From positions 62,001-126,000 of the forward strand of contig CAZDWZ010000011.1 in NCBI GenBank assembly GCA_964509425.1: a stretch of 64,000 nucleotides of DNA, given 5' to 3'. The notes beneath the pieces were generated by a model. The model was not told the origin of the DNA. It did no database searches and worked only from the letters and a program-made list of their open reading frames with translations. Of this stretch, positions 52,851 through 62,984 are shown in pieces. This DNA is from CAZDWZ01 sp964509425. GTDB lineage: Bacteria; Bdellovibrionota_C; UBA2361; SZUA-149; CAZDWZ01. Every line of letters starts with the position of its first letter. The stretch's first letter is position 1. A program made the translations under genes and the position numbers.

Positions 52851-54359
52851 TCACCGGACCGGTGCCGGGCCTGAGAACTGATACACTTCGATTCCCTTGT
52901 CTCTGGGAAACGGGAAAAGCTCCTTCCGATTGAGCACTGTGTCGAGGCGATCTCTCATCCGATCGCTTTCGTAATGTGAGCGGATGTACCAGACATTCGG
53001 GGCTGCAGCGAGCTTCACGGTGTGCTCTGAGAGAAACGTCTCCACGCTTGACTCATCCCGCAGGAAAACCTTCAATAACGCGGCGGGAGGACGGGTCGAA
53101 TAATAATCCCATCCCAAGCTCGCGTAGTCGGGCTCGAATACGACGATGTCACGCTCCGACATTTTGCTGTTTACGAGTGCCACGACTTCCCGCCACTGTT
53201 CCTTCCCGAATCGCGGGTTGGTGTAATAATTCTGGAGTCCGAAGGCGAGCATTGCCCCGACTCCGAGTACCGAGAATGTCGCCCAGACTCTTTGCCGCAC
53301 ATTGTTCGAGTGAATGGCAAATTCTACCGCCCCCGCGAGTGCCAAGAAGAACAGCGGTGCCGAAGGGCTGAGATATCGTTCATCCAGCATCATAACTTTG
53401 AATGACAAGAAAAAGCCGATGAGGATGGGAGTGACGGCAATGGTGAGCGGAACAAAGATGAAAGCCGGCCGGCTTCGAGCGGCGTGCCGGAGGCAGAGAA
53501 GAAGGAGAAGCGCCGTCAAGCAGCAAACGATCAGCTGCGGGAGTGCCTGAAAAAGGGTGGCACGAATATTCATCACCGCTCGTTCATCGAGTGGAACGAT
53601 GGTGTCTCCAAAGAGGAGGCTGAAGAAAGATTGCGGCAACTTCAGCAAAAGATAGCGTCTCGTTTGGCCGTGTCCCTGGGCAGTAGAAAGCATTTGGAGT
53701 AGCCAGGGAAAGAACAGCAGCACGATAATGACCTGACAACATACCCATCGCCACAGCCCAAGCTTTCGTTTGATGATGTAATGAAGTGCAACGAGATTTT
53801 GCCCCGTCACATAAAAGACGGCGTAGAAATGTGTGTAGAGCGCCGCCACGGTGCAGACGATATACGCTGCCCACTTGAGCACATTCTTTGATCGGCCTTC
53901 GATCAATTCGACGAACAGCGCGGTCGACGTCAATACGAGGAAGGTGAGAAGTGCGAAACATCTTGCTTCCTGCGAGTAGGCGATCATGAAACTTGAAACG
54001 CCCGTCCACGCCGCCGCAATAAGCGCTGCCTTTTCGAGGCCGAGCAATCTCCCGAGCCGAAAGACCGCAAGGATCGAGAGTGTGCCGAAGAGAACGGAAG
54101 GAAAGCGCAGCGCGGATTCCGAACCACCCAACAACGTGCGGAACAAATAGAGGACGACGTAGTAAAGCGGCGGATTTGTTGGTTCCGCGGAAAGCGCTCT
54201 CGAGAGACCGGCGCCGGTGAAGTCAGCGCTCGCCAGCTCATCGAGCCAGAGACTCTCCTTTGAGAGAAACAGCAGGCGGAGCAAAAATCCACCGGCGGTG
54301 ATGAGTACCAGTTGCTTAAGAAGTGAGGCGGGCGAGCCGGCGGGAGAGGAAGTTTCCAT
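52851..54359 (-). CDS. GT39-type membrane glycosyltransferase
   Basis: 502 residues with about twelve membrane helices. The N-terminal SLWLDELASADFTGAG and NPPLYYVVLYLFRTLLGG match the GT39/ArnT-like (PMT) family, where an Asp-Glu in the first loop is catalytic. These proteins use polyprenyl-phosphate sugars on the outer face of the inner membrane to modify lipid A, polymer or protein. The C-terminus is a soluble periplasmic domain. Pairs with the GT2-GtrA protein, which supplies lipid-linked sugar. Confidence 0.8.
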   Translation of the reverse strand: METSSPAGSPASLLKQLVLITAGGFLLRLLFLSKESLWLDELASADFTGAGLSRALSAEPTNPPLYYVVLYLFRTLLGGSESALRFPSVLFGTLSILAVFRLGRLLGLEKAALIAAAWTGVSSFMIAYSQEARCFALLTFLVLTSTALFVELIEGRSKNVLKWAAYIVCTVAALYTHFYAVFYVTGQNLVALHYIIKRKLGLWRWVCCQVIIVLLFFPWLLQMLSTAQGHGQTRRYLLLKLPQSFFSLLFGDTIVPLDERAVMNIRATLFQALPQLIVCCLTALLLLLCLRHAARSRPAFIFVPLTIAVTPILIGFFLSFKVMMLDERYLSPSAPLFFLALAGAVEFAIHSNNVRQRVWATFSVLGVGAMLAFGLQNYYTNPRFGKEQWREVVALVNSKMSERDIVVFEPDYASLGWDYYSTRPPAALLKVFLRDESSVETFLSEHTVKLAAAPNVWYIRSHYESDRMRDRLDTVLNRKELFPFPRDKGIEVYQFSGPAPVR

Positions 54360-54555
54360 CGTAAAGGCTTGTACCAGATAACCGACTCCGCAACGAGAAC
54401 CGATTCACCGGTTTCTCACGGGCCTATCTCTTGCTTGACCGGAAGGTCGAGTTTTAGTTACTGCAGTTATACCTAAGTTCTTTCCTACCTCCTCCTTTGT
54501 GAACTTCAGCCCAGAAGGTTCTCCCAGGAAAACACATCCCCCATGGAGGTCTGCG

Positions 54556-55563
54556 ATGCACTTCACTCTTCGCGTTGTCGCGCTCGTTGTCCTTATCGCC
54601 CTCATCAACTTCGCCCTGTTCTGCTCGCCGCCGAATGCCAGCTCCCAGAACGACGGCGGCTACTCCCGGATGCTCAAGGAGGCGCAGGACAAGCTCAAAG
54701 TCACGACGCTCGGCTCGGCCCGCCTCGTTCAACTGCTCGGTGACGACTACTACTACTACCGGGAGGCCGCCTCGAAGGAACTCCAGCGCCGCGGCGTCGA
54801 GGAATTCGAAGCGGTGTACTCGGCGGCCGGCAGCGCTGAACCGGAGGTCCGAAATCGCGCCGGGCGGCTCCTCGGTGGGATCTCGGGGCAAGCGCACTTC
54901 GAGTATCTGCAGAAGAATGACCCGGTGGTGACGCTCAAGCTCTCGAACCCGAGATTCTGGAGCGGAAACAACCCCTACCGAGGGGGACTCCCGGACATGA
55001 GTGTCGATGTGGACGTGAGCATCGTGTCGTCGATCCCGCTCGAAGAGGTAACCTCTCCGCTTCGCCTCAAGTCGGGGAAGACGAATGCCGGCGAGTCGGT
55101 CGAGACGCTCATCTGGTCATCGTCTTCAACCGCGACGACCAGCGGAGTCACCTACATGACGAGGCCGGTCGGGGAGTTTCAGCAGATCGAAGCGGAGCTC
55201 GAAGTCCGAGGACGTTTCAAGCTTCCCGGCGTGAAAACGAAAAAGGATCTCACTCCCGGGAAGGCGACCATCACGGAAAAGTGGGTCTGGTACGAGATCA
55301 CCAAAGAGAAAGACGGAGGGAAGCTCGTTCTCTGCATTTCGGACATGTTCGCCCGGCTCGAGAAGGCCGAGGTAAAGCTGCTCGACAAGGATGGGAGCTC
55401 CAGCAAGGCCCCTATGGCCGCAAGCCTCGGGACCTTCCGCCGCTCCTGGACCATTTCTCCTAAAGAAGACAAGGACTTCCCGACTCAGTTCGAGTTCTCT
55501 GTCCCCGGTCCCCGCTATTACCTCGAGCGAAACATCAAGGTGACCATCCCGCGTCCGCGATGA
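54556..55563 (+). CDS. GC-rich secreted protein with unknown fold
   Basis: 335 residues from the ATG at 54556 with GGAGG six bases upstream; a longer frame from 54499 is less likely. Signal or membrane segment at about 5-24, with a Cys in FCS at 23. Residues 45-110 form an armadillo/HEAT-like helical segment, and the remainder is a beta domain rich in charged residues. Strongly GC-rich codons, ending in two hairpins (55585-55606 and 55615-55633). No family recognised. Confidence 0.6.
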   Translation: MHFTLRVVALVVLIALINFALFCSPPNASSQNDGGYSRMLKEAQDKLKVTTLGSARLVQLLGDDYYYYREAASKELQRRGVEEFEAVYSAAGSAEPEVRNRAGRLLGGISGQAHFEYLQKNDPVVTLKLSNPRFWSGNNPYRGGLPDMSVDVDVSIVSSIPLEEVTSPLRLKSGKTNAGESVETLIWSSSSTATTSGVTYMTRPVGEFQQIEAELEVRGRFKLPGVKTKKDLTPGKATITEKWVWYEITKEKDGGKLVLCISDMFARLEKAEVKLLDKDGSSSKAPMAASLGTFRRSWTISPKEDKDFPTQFEFSVPGPRYYLERNIKVTIPRPR

Positions 55564-55584
55564 AAAATCCGCGTCCGCAGGAGG

Positions 55585-55606
55585 GGTGTGGGCTGAAGCT
55601 CACACC
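55585..55606. terminator. Bipartite hairpin after the 54556 gene
   Basis: GGTGTG/CACACC with inner GCT/AGC. It lies 22 bases after the stop codon, and a second hairpin TCCCGG/CCGGGA follows at 55615-55633. No T tract in either. Confidence 0.45.
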
Positions 55607-55787
55607 ATCTTCATTCCCGGAGAAGAACCGGGACACTCAAATCTGGCAGCGGCCTTAAGGACTTGTGACTTTTTGCTGCGTTACCCGATTGAGGGAGATT
55701 AATTCCGTTAGAACTCTTACAATTGCTCATCACTTGAACGGAATCACGCCATAATCTTAGGGAATAAATTGCCGGAGGAGAGTCCGA

Positions 55788-56282
55788 ATGGGATGTGAAC
55801 CACAGTACTTGCCCGAAAAGCAGCTTCCGAATGCCGTTATTGGACAGTCGTCGGAAGAGAATTCCACAGGACTGCGCTTGGAAGTTGAGGCCGCAAGCCT
55901 CAGTCCACGGCGGCCCCTCGAATCATCCAAACATTCTGAAGGCGCGATCGCCGAGCGATTATCCAGAATTCGGCACGAGGCGTTTCGAGAACGTTCGAGC
56001 GTCGCGCGAAACGCCGTTCTCGATTTGGCGGACCGAAAAAATTTCACCCGTGCCGAGCTCTACGAAGTCTCCCAGACTTTGGTCGCGGTGATTCAGCAAT
56101 GCCGTCCAGAGCTCGCTGATGTTGCCAGGTCCGCCTTGAAGAACATCCTCACCCAGAACTCTCACCTGCCCGAAGATCAGATGTCGATTGCGGTCCAGAT
56201 TTTCGAGTATATTGACCATCGGAATCCATTAAACGCGGAACTGGCGGATGCTGTGATGAGCATCGTCGAAAAACCGGAGTAG
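55788..56282 (+). CDS. Helical hypothetical protein, 164 residues
   Basis: Begins MGCEPQYLPEKQLPNAVIG with AGGAGAG upstream of the ATG. After about 60 mostly disordered residues comes a helical domain (60-160) with regular hydrophobic spacing, two to three repeats of about 35 residues. No signal or membrane segment. No family recognised. Ordinary codon use. Confidence 0.55.
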   Translation: MGCEPQYLPEKQLPNAVIGQSSEENSTGLRLEVEAASLSPRRPLESSKHSEGAIAERLSRIRHEAFRERSSVARNAVLDLADRKNFTRAELYEVSQTLVAVIQQCRPELADVARSALKNILTQNSHLPEDQMSIAVQIFEYIDHRNPLNAELADAVMSIVEKPE

Positions 56283-56451
56283 AGCGCTTCGAAGCCGAGA
56301 GTTAAGAAGGGGCAAGTTTTCATCGGGAATCGTACCGCTCGCGGAGTGCCTGGTCGAGCCACCTCGTCGAGCGGCCTCGGTACCGTCGCCTCGATGGAAA
56401 GTTACCGGTGAGGTCTGCCGATCGCCGGGAGAATGTTGTAGCCTGTCTCGA

Positions 56452-58305
<1,854 letters not shown>

Positions 58306-58365
58306 TGGGCTGTTCGCTGTCTGTTGACGGATCTCTTTTTCGAGAGGCGGTTCCGGGTTTCGTTC

Positions 58366-58382
58366 TGCAAACTGCCTAGTCA
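58366..58382. repeat. Left 17-bp terminal inverted repeat around the 58571 gene
   Basis: TGCAAACTGCCTAGTCA is the exact inverted complement of TGACTAGGCAGTTTGCA at 59230-59246. The pair frames an 881-bp unit that carries one GC-rich gene. Confidence 0.7.
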
Positions 58383-58460
58383 CTTCGGAAAAAGAATCGG
58401 AATAGTGAAGCGACCGGGTTCATGAACCTTTTTGAAAACCTGATCGTTTGCGGGAACGGT

Positions 58461-58489
58461 CTATGAGACGGGAAATTTCCGGCTCATAG
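58461..58489. terminator. Bipartite hairpin downstream of the 58571 gene
   Basis: CTATGAG/CTCATAG outside and GGAAA/TTTCC inside, with small bulges between. It lies about 80 bases after the gene's stop codon on the minus strand, inside the terminal repeats. Confidence 0.5.
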
Positions 58490-58570
58490 GCCTTTCCCAC
58501 GAACGTTTTCGTGTAGTCGGGCCCGGGTACTTCTTCGGCTCGTCACTCCTTGTGATTCTCGCTCGCCAAC

Positions 58571-59125
58571 TCAGCCTTCGCAGTACCGCATGAAGCAGAG
58601 AACCAGTTCCGGGGTCGGGTACAGGTTGATGTCCGTCCCCACGTTGTCCGACGCCGCGAGCTTCCTCTGGAACAGGGTGTTCAGACCCGTCGAGAGAATT
58701 CCGGGTCCCTCCGCGTCCGTGAGAACGAGCGTCTGCGGAACGGGTACGACCGACGGCTTGGGCTTCTCCGGCTTTACGGTGAACAGGAGGGCGATCCCGA
58801 AGGTGAGCCACGCGGCCCTCGAACGGGAACGGCAGGCCGCCAGATGCTCCTTCAGTTTCCGTGCGTCCGCCGGGATTCGGTAGCCGTTGGCTTCGGCGTC
58901 GTTGAACTCCCGCTCCGACTCGTCGAACAGATCAGTCGAGCTGACGCCCGCCCACTGTCCGTGAACGAGCGATCGCTGGAGGATGCGGGCGGCCACTTCC
59001 TCGGCCTTCGGGTCTCCCAGCATCCCCGGGAGAACGTACGGGACGATCGTGAGTCCTGCCGCGAACTGCGGATAGGTACCCAACACCGGCGGAACGGGTA
59101 ACACCCGTTCCCTTGCGATACTCAT
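58571..59125 (-). CDS. GC-rich hypothetical protein within terminal inverted repeats
   Basis: 184 residues from an ATG with GAGG eight bases upstream. There is no clear signal peptide. A hydrophobic stretch near 104-115 (AAWLTFGIALLFTV) may be one membrane segment, and the C-terminal half ends LYPTPELVLCFMRYCEG. No family recognised. Codons are strongly GC-rich. The unit is framed by perfect 17-bp inverted repeats (58366-58382 and 59230-59246), the best boundary evidence among the GC-rich genes. Confidence 0.65.
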   Translation of the reverse strand: MSIARERVLPVPPVLGTYPQFAAGLTIVPYVLPGMLGDPKAEEVAARILQRSLVHGQWAGVSSTDLFDESEREFNDAEANGYRIPADARKLKEHLAACRSRSRAAWLTFGIALLFTVKPEKPKPSVVPVPQTLVLTDAEGPGILSTGLNTLFQRKLAASDNVGTDINLYPTPELVLCFMRYCEG

Positions 59126-59229
59126 GACAGTGGCCTCGTGGGGAAGTAGGGGGCTGTGCCGGGCAGGTGAAATGCAGGGCGTGCGGCCCGTTACTTCATT
59201 GCCTCGGTACGTGAGCGTGATTTGCCTGA

Positions 59230-59246
59230 TGACTAGGCAGTTTGCA
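59230..59246. repeat. Right 17-bp terminal inverted repeat
   Basis: TGACTAGGCAGTTTGCA, partner of 58366-58382. No target-site duplication could be identified by eye in the bases outside the two arms. Confidence 0.7.
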
Positions 59247-59586
59247 GCTACGCCTCCGTAAGGAGGGAGTAGTGAGACATCTACCCGAACTCAATGAAAA
59301 ATCGGTTCTGAGGAAGCGCCGGCTAACGAATCTGTCACCGAGGCAACAGTTTTAGGAGCTTTGTTATAACACTGAAGGACTCCGGAGTATTTAGTCTGGA
59401 GTCCGGGCCGCTTTAGGTAAAGTCAGCGCCTTCGCATTTTCTGAAATTCATTAATGATCTCTTCTATTTAGAATCTGGGTCGATGGGAACCCGGTTAGTG
59501 CTCGCGGGTGCGTACCCCGGAGCGGCAAAGCGCGAGGCGGCAAACGGTCGCATCGCCGGTTCTCATTTCCACAGGGGATCACAGTC
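59247..59586. other. Intergenic with one hairpin
   Basis: GGACTCC/GGAGTCC hairpin at 59377-59404. A purine-rich ribosome binding site (AGGGGATCACAG) precedes the gene at 59587. No other gene is visible. Confidence 0.4.
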
Positions 59587-60180
59587 ATGCAGCAGCTCGG
59601 CAACACGGCGCGCTTGGGGGCCCTCGTGCTCCTCATCGCGGCCACCTCGACCGGCACGGTGCCGGCGCAGGACAAGGACAAGAAGGAAAACAAGGAGACG
59701 GCGTTGGCGCGTAAGGCGCTGACGGACGAGAAGGTGAAGTCCCTCCTCAGCCCGATGGTCCTCGGGCCGGACGAGAAGGGCACGATCTTCACCTTCACGT
59801 TGGACGGCTCCGACGTCTCCGTGAAGAACAAGACGTCGTTCGACACGTATTTCCACAACCACACGCGCGAGTGGTTGAAGGCGCAGGGCAAGCCGAACGG
59901 CGACAAGGACGCCGAGAAGGACAACGAAAAGCGGGAAGCCGTGGCCCTCCGCGCGGGCTTCGACTCCCTGCACCATGTCTTCCTGATGCAGGCGAAGTAC
60001 CAACTGAAGGCCGGGGAACGCGACAAGCGGTTCCTGACCAAACAGCAGGCTCGCGACCTGCTGGCCGACGAACTGGACAAGGGCGACAAGAAGAACAACT
60101 GGGGCGTGAACCGGTTGCGGAACGTGCGCGACAACGCCCCGCTCGACGACGCAATCACGCTGCCCGAAGAAAAGAAGTAG
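59587..60180 (+). CDS. GC-rich secreted Lys/Asp-rich protein
   Basis: 197 residues with a signal peptide (about 1-27, ending TVPAQ) and a charged linker (DKDKKENKETA). The mature chain is helical with high Lys, Asp and Glu, and ends LPEEKK. No family recognised. Codons are strongly GC-rich. A perfect 11-bp hairpin (60266-60295) follows 85 bases behind the stop, in keeping with the other GC-rich genes. Confidence 0.6.
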   Translation: MQQLGNTARLGALVLLIAATSTGTVPAQDKDKKENKETALARKALTDEKVKSLLSPMVLGPDEKGTIFTFTLDGSDVSVKNKTSFDTYFHNHTREWLKAQGKPNGDKDAEKDNEKREAVALRAGFDSLHHVFLMQAKYQLKAGERDKRFLTKQQARDLLADELDKGDKKNNWGVNRLRNVRDNAPLDDAITLPEEKK

Positions 60181-60265
60181 CGGAGAAGAAGTCGCTACGT
60201 CCCGCTCGCGATCGTGCCCCCCTGACGGAAGAGAGGCGGCAACCACATCATCCTGACGGTGGCTT

Positions 60266-60295
60266 GGCGACAGGAAAGGTTCAGTTCCTGTCGCC
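60266..60295. terminator. Perfect 11-bp hairpin after the 59587 gene
   Basis: GGCGACAGGAA pairs with TTCCTGTCGCC across an 8-nt loop. It sits between the plus-strand gene and the end of the minus-strand operon at 60308, so it could terminate both. Confidence 0.6.
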
Positions 60296-60307
60296 CGCCA
60301 ACTTCAT

Positions 60308-61372
60308 TCAATGTGCTTCTGCCTGAACAAATTCTTTAAATTCCGGATCTGGTTTCCTCACTCTCCAGATGAAACCATCTAAAATATAATGCGTGAGCTG
60401 CGGCATCGCGAGGAGCGGCACGAGGAGCGTGAGGAGTGGACCTTCGGCCGCCGGAATGAAGCTCTGAAACATCCCAAAAATCTCCGGCCTTTCCCGCCAG
60501 ACAAGCGCATCCCAAAGACCTTCTTCGAGGAATGCCAAGAGAAGCAGTATCGTCCCATATACCCAGAGCGACTTCGGTTGAATCAATCGCTCAAGCACCG
60601 TGCTGAAATCTCGAAGTCCTTTCCGCTTCTGATAGATCCACACAAACGCAATATACGGGATCCCATGGGCGAGCACGTTCGTGAGCGTAAATGCCAGGTC
60701 TCCGTTGAAAACAACGATTCCGATGTACCACGAGAGCGCAGTGCTCAAGAGAAATAGATTTTTCCCGATGCTTACGCTTCGTCCCAAAGCTGCCTGCCGC
60801 GCTTCTTTAATCGCATACAGCGTCAGCGTCAGGAGATAAAATCCGGCAGTCACCGTGCTCAGCCAAGGAAAAGGCAAGAAGACAAAATCATGATCCACGA
60901 ACCAAGAAAACTCGCGTGAGTGCGTGTGCCAGTAGATGAGCGGGTAAATCGTGGCGAGGTAGATGACAATTCGGTCGAGAAGCTTTCCTTCACGAACACC
61001 TTCCTTCGCAGAGTAGATCATCATGAAGCCGTACTGCTGACGGACAAAATGATACACCGCGAGATAGGCGGCGACCCGCCAGAATACGAGCGCGCCTTGA
61101 GCATAGAGAAGAACACCGGCAAGCCAGGCAACCAGTGGAGCAAGGATATACAACGACCGCCGCTTCTCGAATTCTTCCTTATCGAAATACGTTCGGAACA
61201 ACGTGCTGTAGACGTGCGCGACATCGACACACATCACGAGAAGCAGCCAGAGGAGTGGATTCAGTCCATCGTGGACGGTGAACCAAGCCGGAAAGAGAAT
61301 CACAACGAGCGCGCTCAATAACCCCGGCGCGACAATGAACGGCAAATCAAAACGAGGAGAGACAATCCACAT
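60308..61372 (-). CDS. Polytopic membrane protein of the spermidine-synthase operon
   Basis: 354 residues with about nine helices. Conserved-looking His residues lie in MCVDVAHVYSTLF, AVYHFVRQQYG, LAHGIPYIA and LTHYILDGFIW, which could bind metal or haem. I recognise no family with certainty. Its start lies a few bases beyond the stop of the flavoprotein gene, so it is the last gene of a three-gene operon with a membrane spermidine synthase and a Tat-exported oxidase. Confidence 0.65.
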   Translation of the reverse strand: MWIVSPRFDLPFIVAPGLLSALVVILFPAWFTVHDGLNPLLWLLLVMCVDVAHVYSTLFRTYFDKEEFEKRRSLYILAPLVAWLAGVLLYAQGALVFWRVAAYLAVYHFVRQQYGFMMIYSAKEGVREGKLLDRIVIYLATIYPLIYWHTHSREFSWFVDHDFVFLPFPWLSTVTAGFYLLTLTLYAIKEARQAALGRSVSIGKNLFLLSTALSWYIGIVVFNGDLAFTLTNVLAHGIPYIAFVWIYQKRKGLRDFSTVLERLIQPKSLWVYGTILLLLAFLEEGLWDALVWRERPEIFGMFQSFIPAAEGPLLTLLVPLLAMPQLTHYILDGFIWRVRKPDPEFKEFVQAEAH

Positions 61373-61376
61373 GTCG

Positions 61377-62984
61377 CTATGTTTTCTCCCGAAGCAGCCG
61401 GGCAACTTCCCGACCCGCCAACACTCCCCGGTACTGCGCCTCTTCGAAGATGGAAATACCACTCATGTCGGAATGCGCGAAGTGAATTCTCCCGAACGGC
61501 TCCTGCATCATGCGTCTTGCGGCGGATTTGAAGAATCCGGGAACGGGCCTTGGCATTGCATGTCCCCAAAGCCTGACGTCGATGTTCGTGATCGACCTTT
61601 CGATATCCGGATGCATTCTGCGAAGATCATCAACAACGATGGATTGCCATTCGTGGAGCGGCGTCGCGAGCGCCTTTTCCCGTTCGTCCTTCGGAGCGCC
61701 GGAGGACAATGGAAGATACCAAGTGATGACGGTCCGGGGGAGCTGCCGGGAGAGCTGCTGATGCGTGGCGACGACATATCCCAGCGAGCGGCTGTGGTAT
61801 GACACATTGTCCCAAGCAAAAGTCGTGACATGCGGATAGTTCTCGATAGTAATGTTCGCAACCATCCACGGCGAATAGCTAAGTTCCTTCAGGAACTGAG
61901 GAGAAGATTTTCTAATTTCCGGAAAGAGGTAGGGGAAGGTGAAGCGAGGTGCTGCAAAAACTGCGTAGTCGGCTCTCAGCGTGTAGGATTCATTCTTTGC
62001 TGTGTCGAACACTCCTACCTCGACCTTGTCTCCAGCTTCTGAGATTCTATGAACGAGAGAGTTTAGCCGGACCATTCCGCCGAGTGATTCCATGAGCTTG
62101 TTCACCAACCAGCCGTTTCCCTCCGGCCAAGTGAGAAGCTCGTAGGAAGAAGTGTTCGCAGCAAACGGCCGTCTCCCGGCAAAATAATGAAGGCCCGCCC
62201 ACGCGGAAGTGTCGGCTTCCGTTGTGCCGTAGTCATCGCGGCAGCAATAGTTCGTGTACCAGCGGAGCGGTTTTGCCGTCCACCCTCGTGAATCGAGAAA
62301 GGCCGCAAAGCTCATGGCGTCAAGTGCCAGGAACTCTTCGTCCCGTGAGCTCAGATCAAGTGGAATGGCGAATGCCGGTTTGCCGTCTTTTCCGACGGCG
62401 TGTTTCATCGTTTCAACGTAAGAAAGAAATTCTCTCGCTTGCTGCTTTTCGGCCTCTGAAGTTCCTATTTCGGGAAGCAGCGACGATTGCCATTTGCCAT
62501 GAATGAACAAGCGCTCTTCAGGTTCGTGGCAGAGAGCCTCATCCCGGTAGTGGGGCCGTCCGTCTTTGTCTCCGCTGATGAGATCCAACTCGCGAAACAG
62601 CGAGATCACATGTTCCGATTCCTGGTTCGGTACCGGTACGTAGTGGGCACCCCAGGGGTACCCGGAGATGTAGTTCTTCCCGGATGAGGAATTCCCGCCG
62701 GCAGTCTGATCGAGCTCGAGTATGGTGAAATTGGAAACCCCCGCCCGGAGCAACTCCTTTCCAGCAACAAGTCCCGAGATGCCGCCTCCGATGATGACCA
62801 CTTCTGCTTGTTCCGTGCGGCTGCTTGCCGGAAGTTTCCCGTCGCGGAGAAGATGACCGGTCTTTGAGTTATTCCCGAGGAGCTTTCCTGGGATCGACTG
62901 CTTTGAACCTGACGGAGTGCAGCCGAACGCGAGAGATGACGAGACGAGAGCGAGCTTTAAGAACTCCCTGCGATTCGGGCTCAT
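61377..62984 (-). CDS. Tat-exported FAD-dependent oxidoreductase (amine-oxidase-like lipoprotein)
   Basis: 535 residues from the ATG at 62984. A Tat signal (RREFLKL after SPN) is followed by a lipobox-like LAFGC near residue 21, so it may be a lipoprotein. Then comes a Rossmann motif VVIIGGGISGLVAGKELLRAG near 61-81 and NGNSSSGKNYISGYPWG near 95-110, as in monoamine or polyamine oxidases. Its start overlaps the spermidine-synthase stop by 4 bases. It could oxidise a polyamine or lipid in the periplasm. Substrate is unknown. Confidence 0.75.
   Translation of the reverse strand: MSPNRREFLKLALVSSSLAFGCTPSGSKQSIPGKLLGNNSKTGHLLRDGKLPASSRTEQAEVVIIGGGISGLVAGKELLRAGVSNFTILELDQTAGGNSSSGKNYISGYPWGAHYVPVPNQESEHVISLFRELDLISGDKDGRPHYRDEALCHEPEERLFIHGKWQSSLLPEIGTSEAEKQQAREFLSYVETMKHAVGKDGKPAFAIPLDLSSRDEEFLALDAMSFAAFLDSRGWTAKPLRWYTNYCCRDDYGTTEADTSAWAGLHYFAGRRPFAANTSSYELLTWPEGNGWLVNKLMESLGGMVRLNSLVHRISEAGDKVEVGVFDTAKNESYTLRADYAVFAAPRFTFPYLFPEIRKSSPQFLKELSYSPWMVANITIENYPHVTTFAWDNVSYHSRSLGYVVATHQQLSRQLPRTVITWYLPLSSGAPKDEREKALATPLHEWQSIVVDDLRRMHPDIERSITNIDVRLWGHAMPRPVPGFFKSAARRMMQEPFGRIHFAHSDMSGISIFEEAQYRGVLAGREVARLLREKT

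Noticed and set aside
58571..59125. Target-site duplication around the 17-bp inverted repeats
   Set aside because: The bases next to 58366 and 59246 do not match by eye, so transposition is not claimed.
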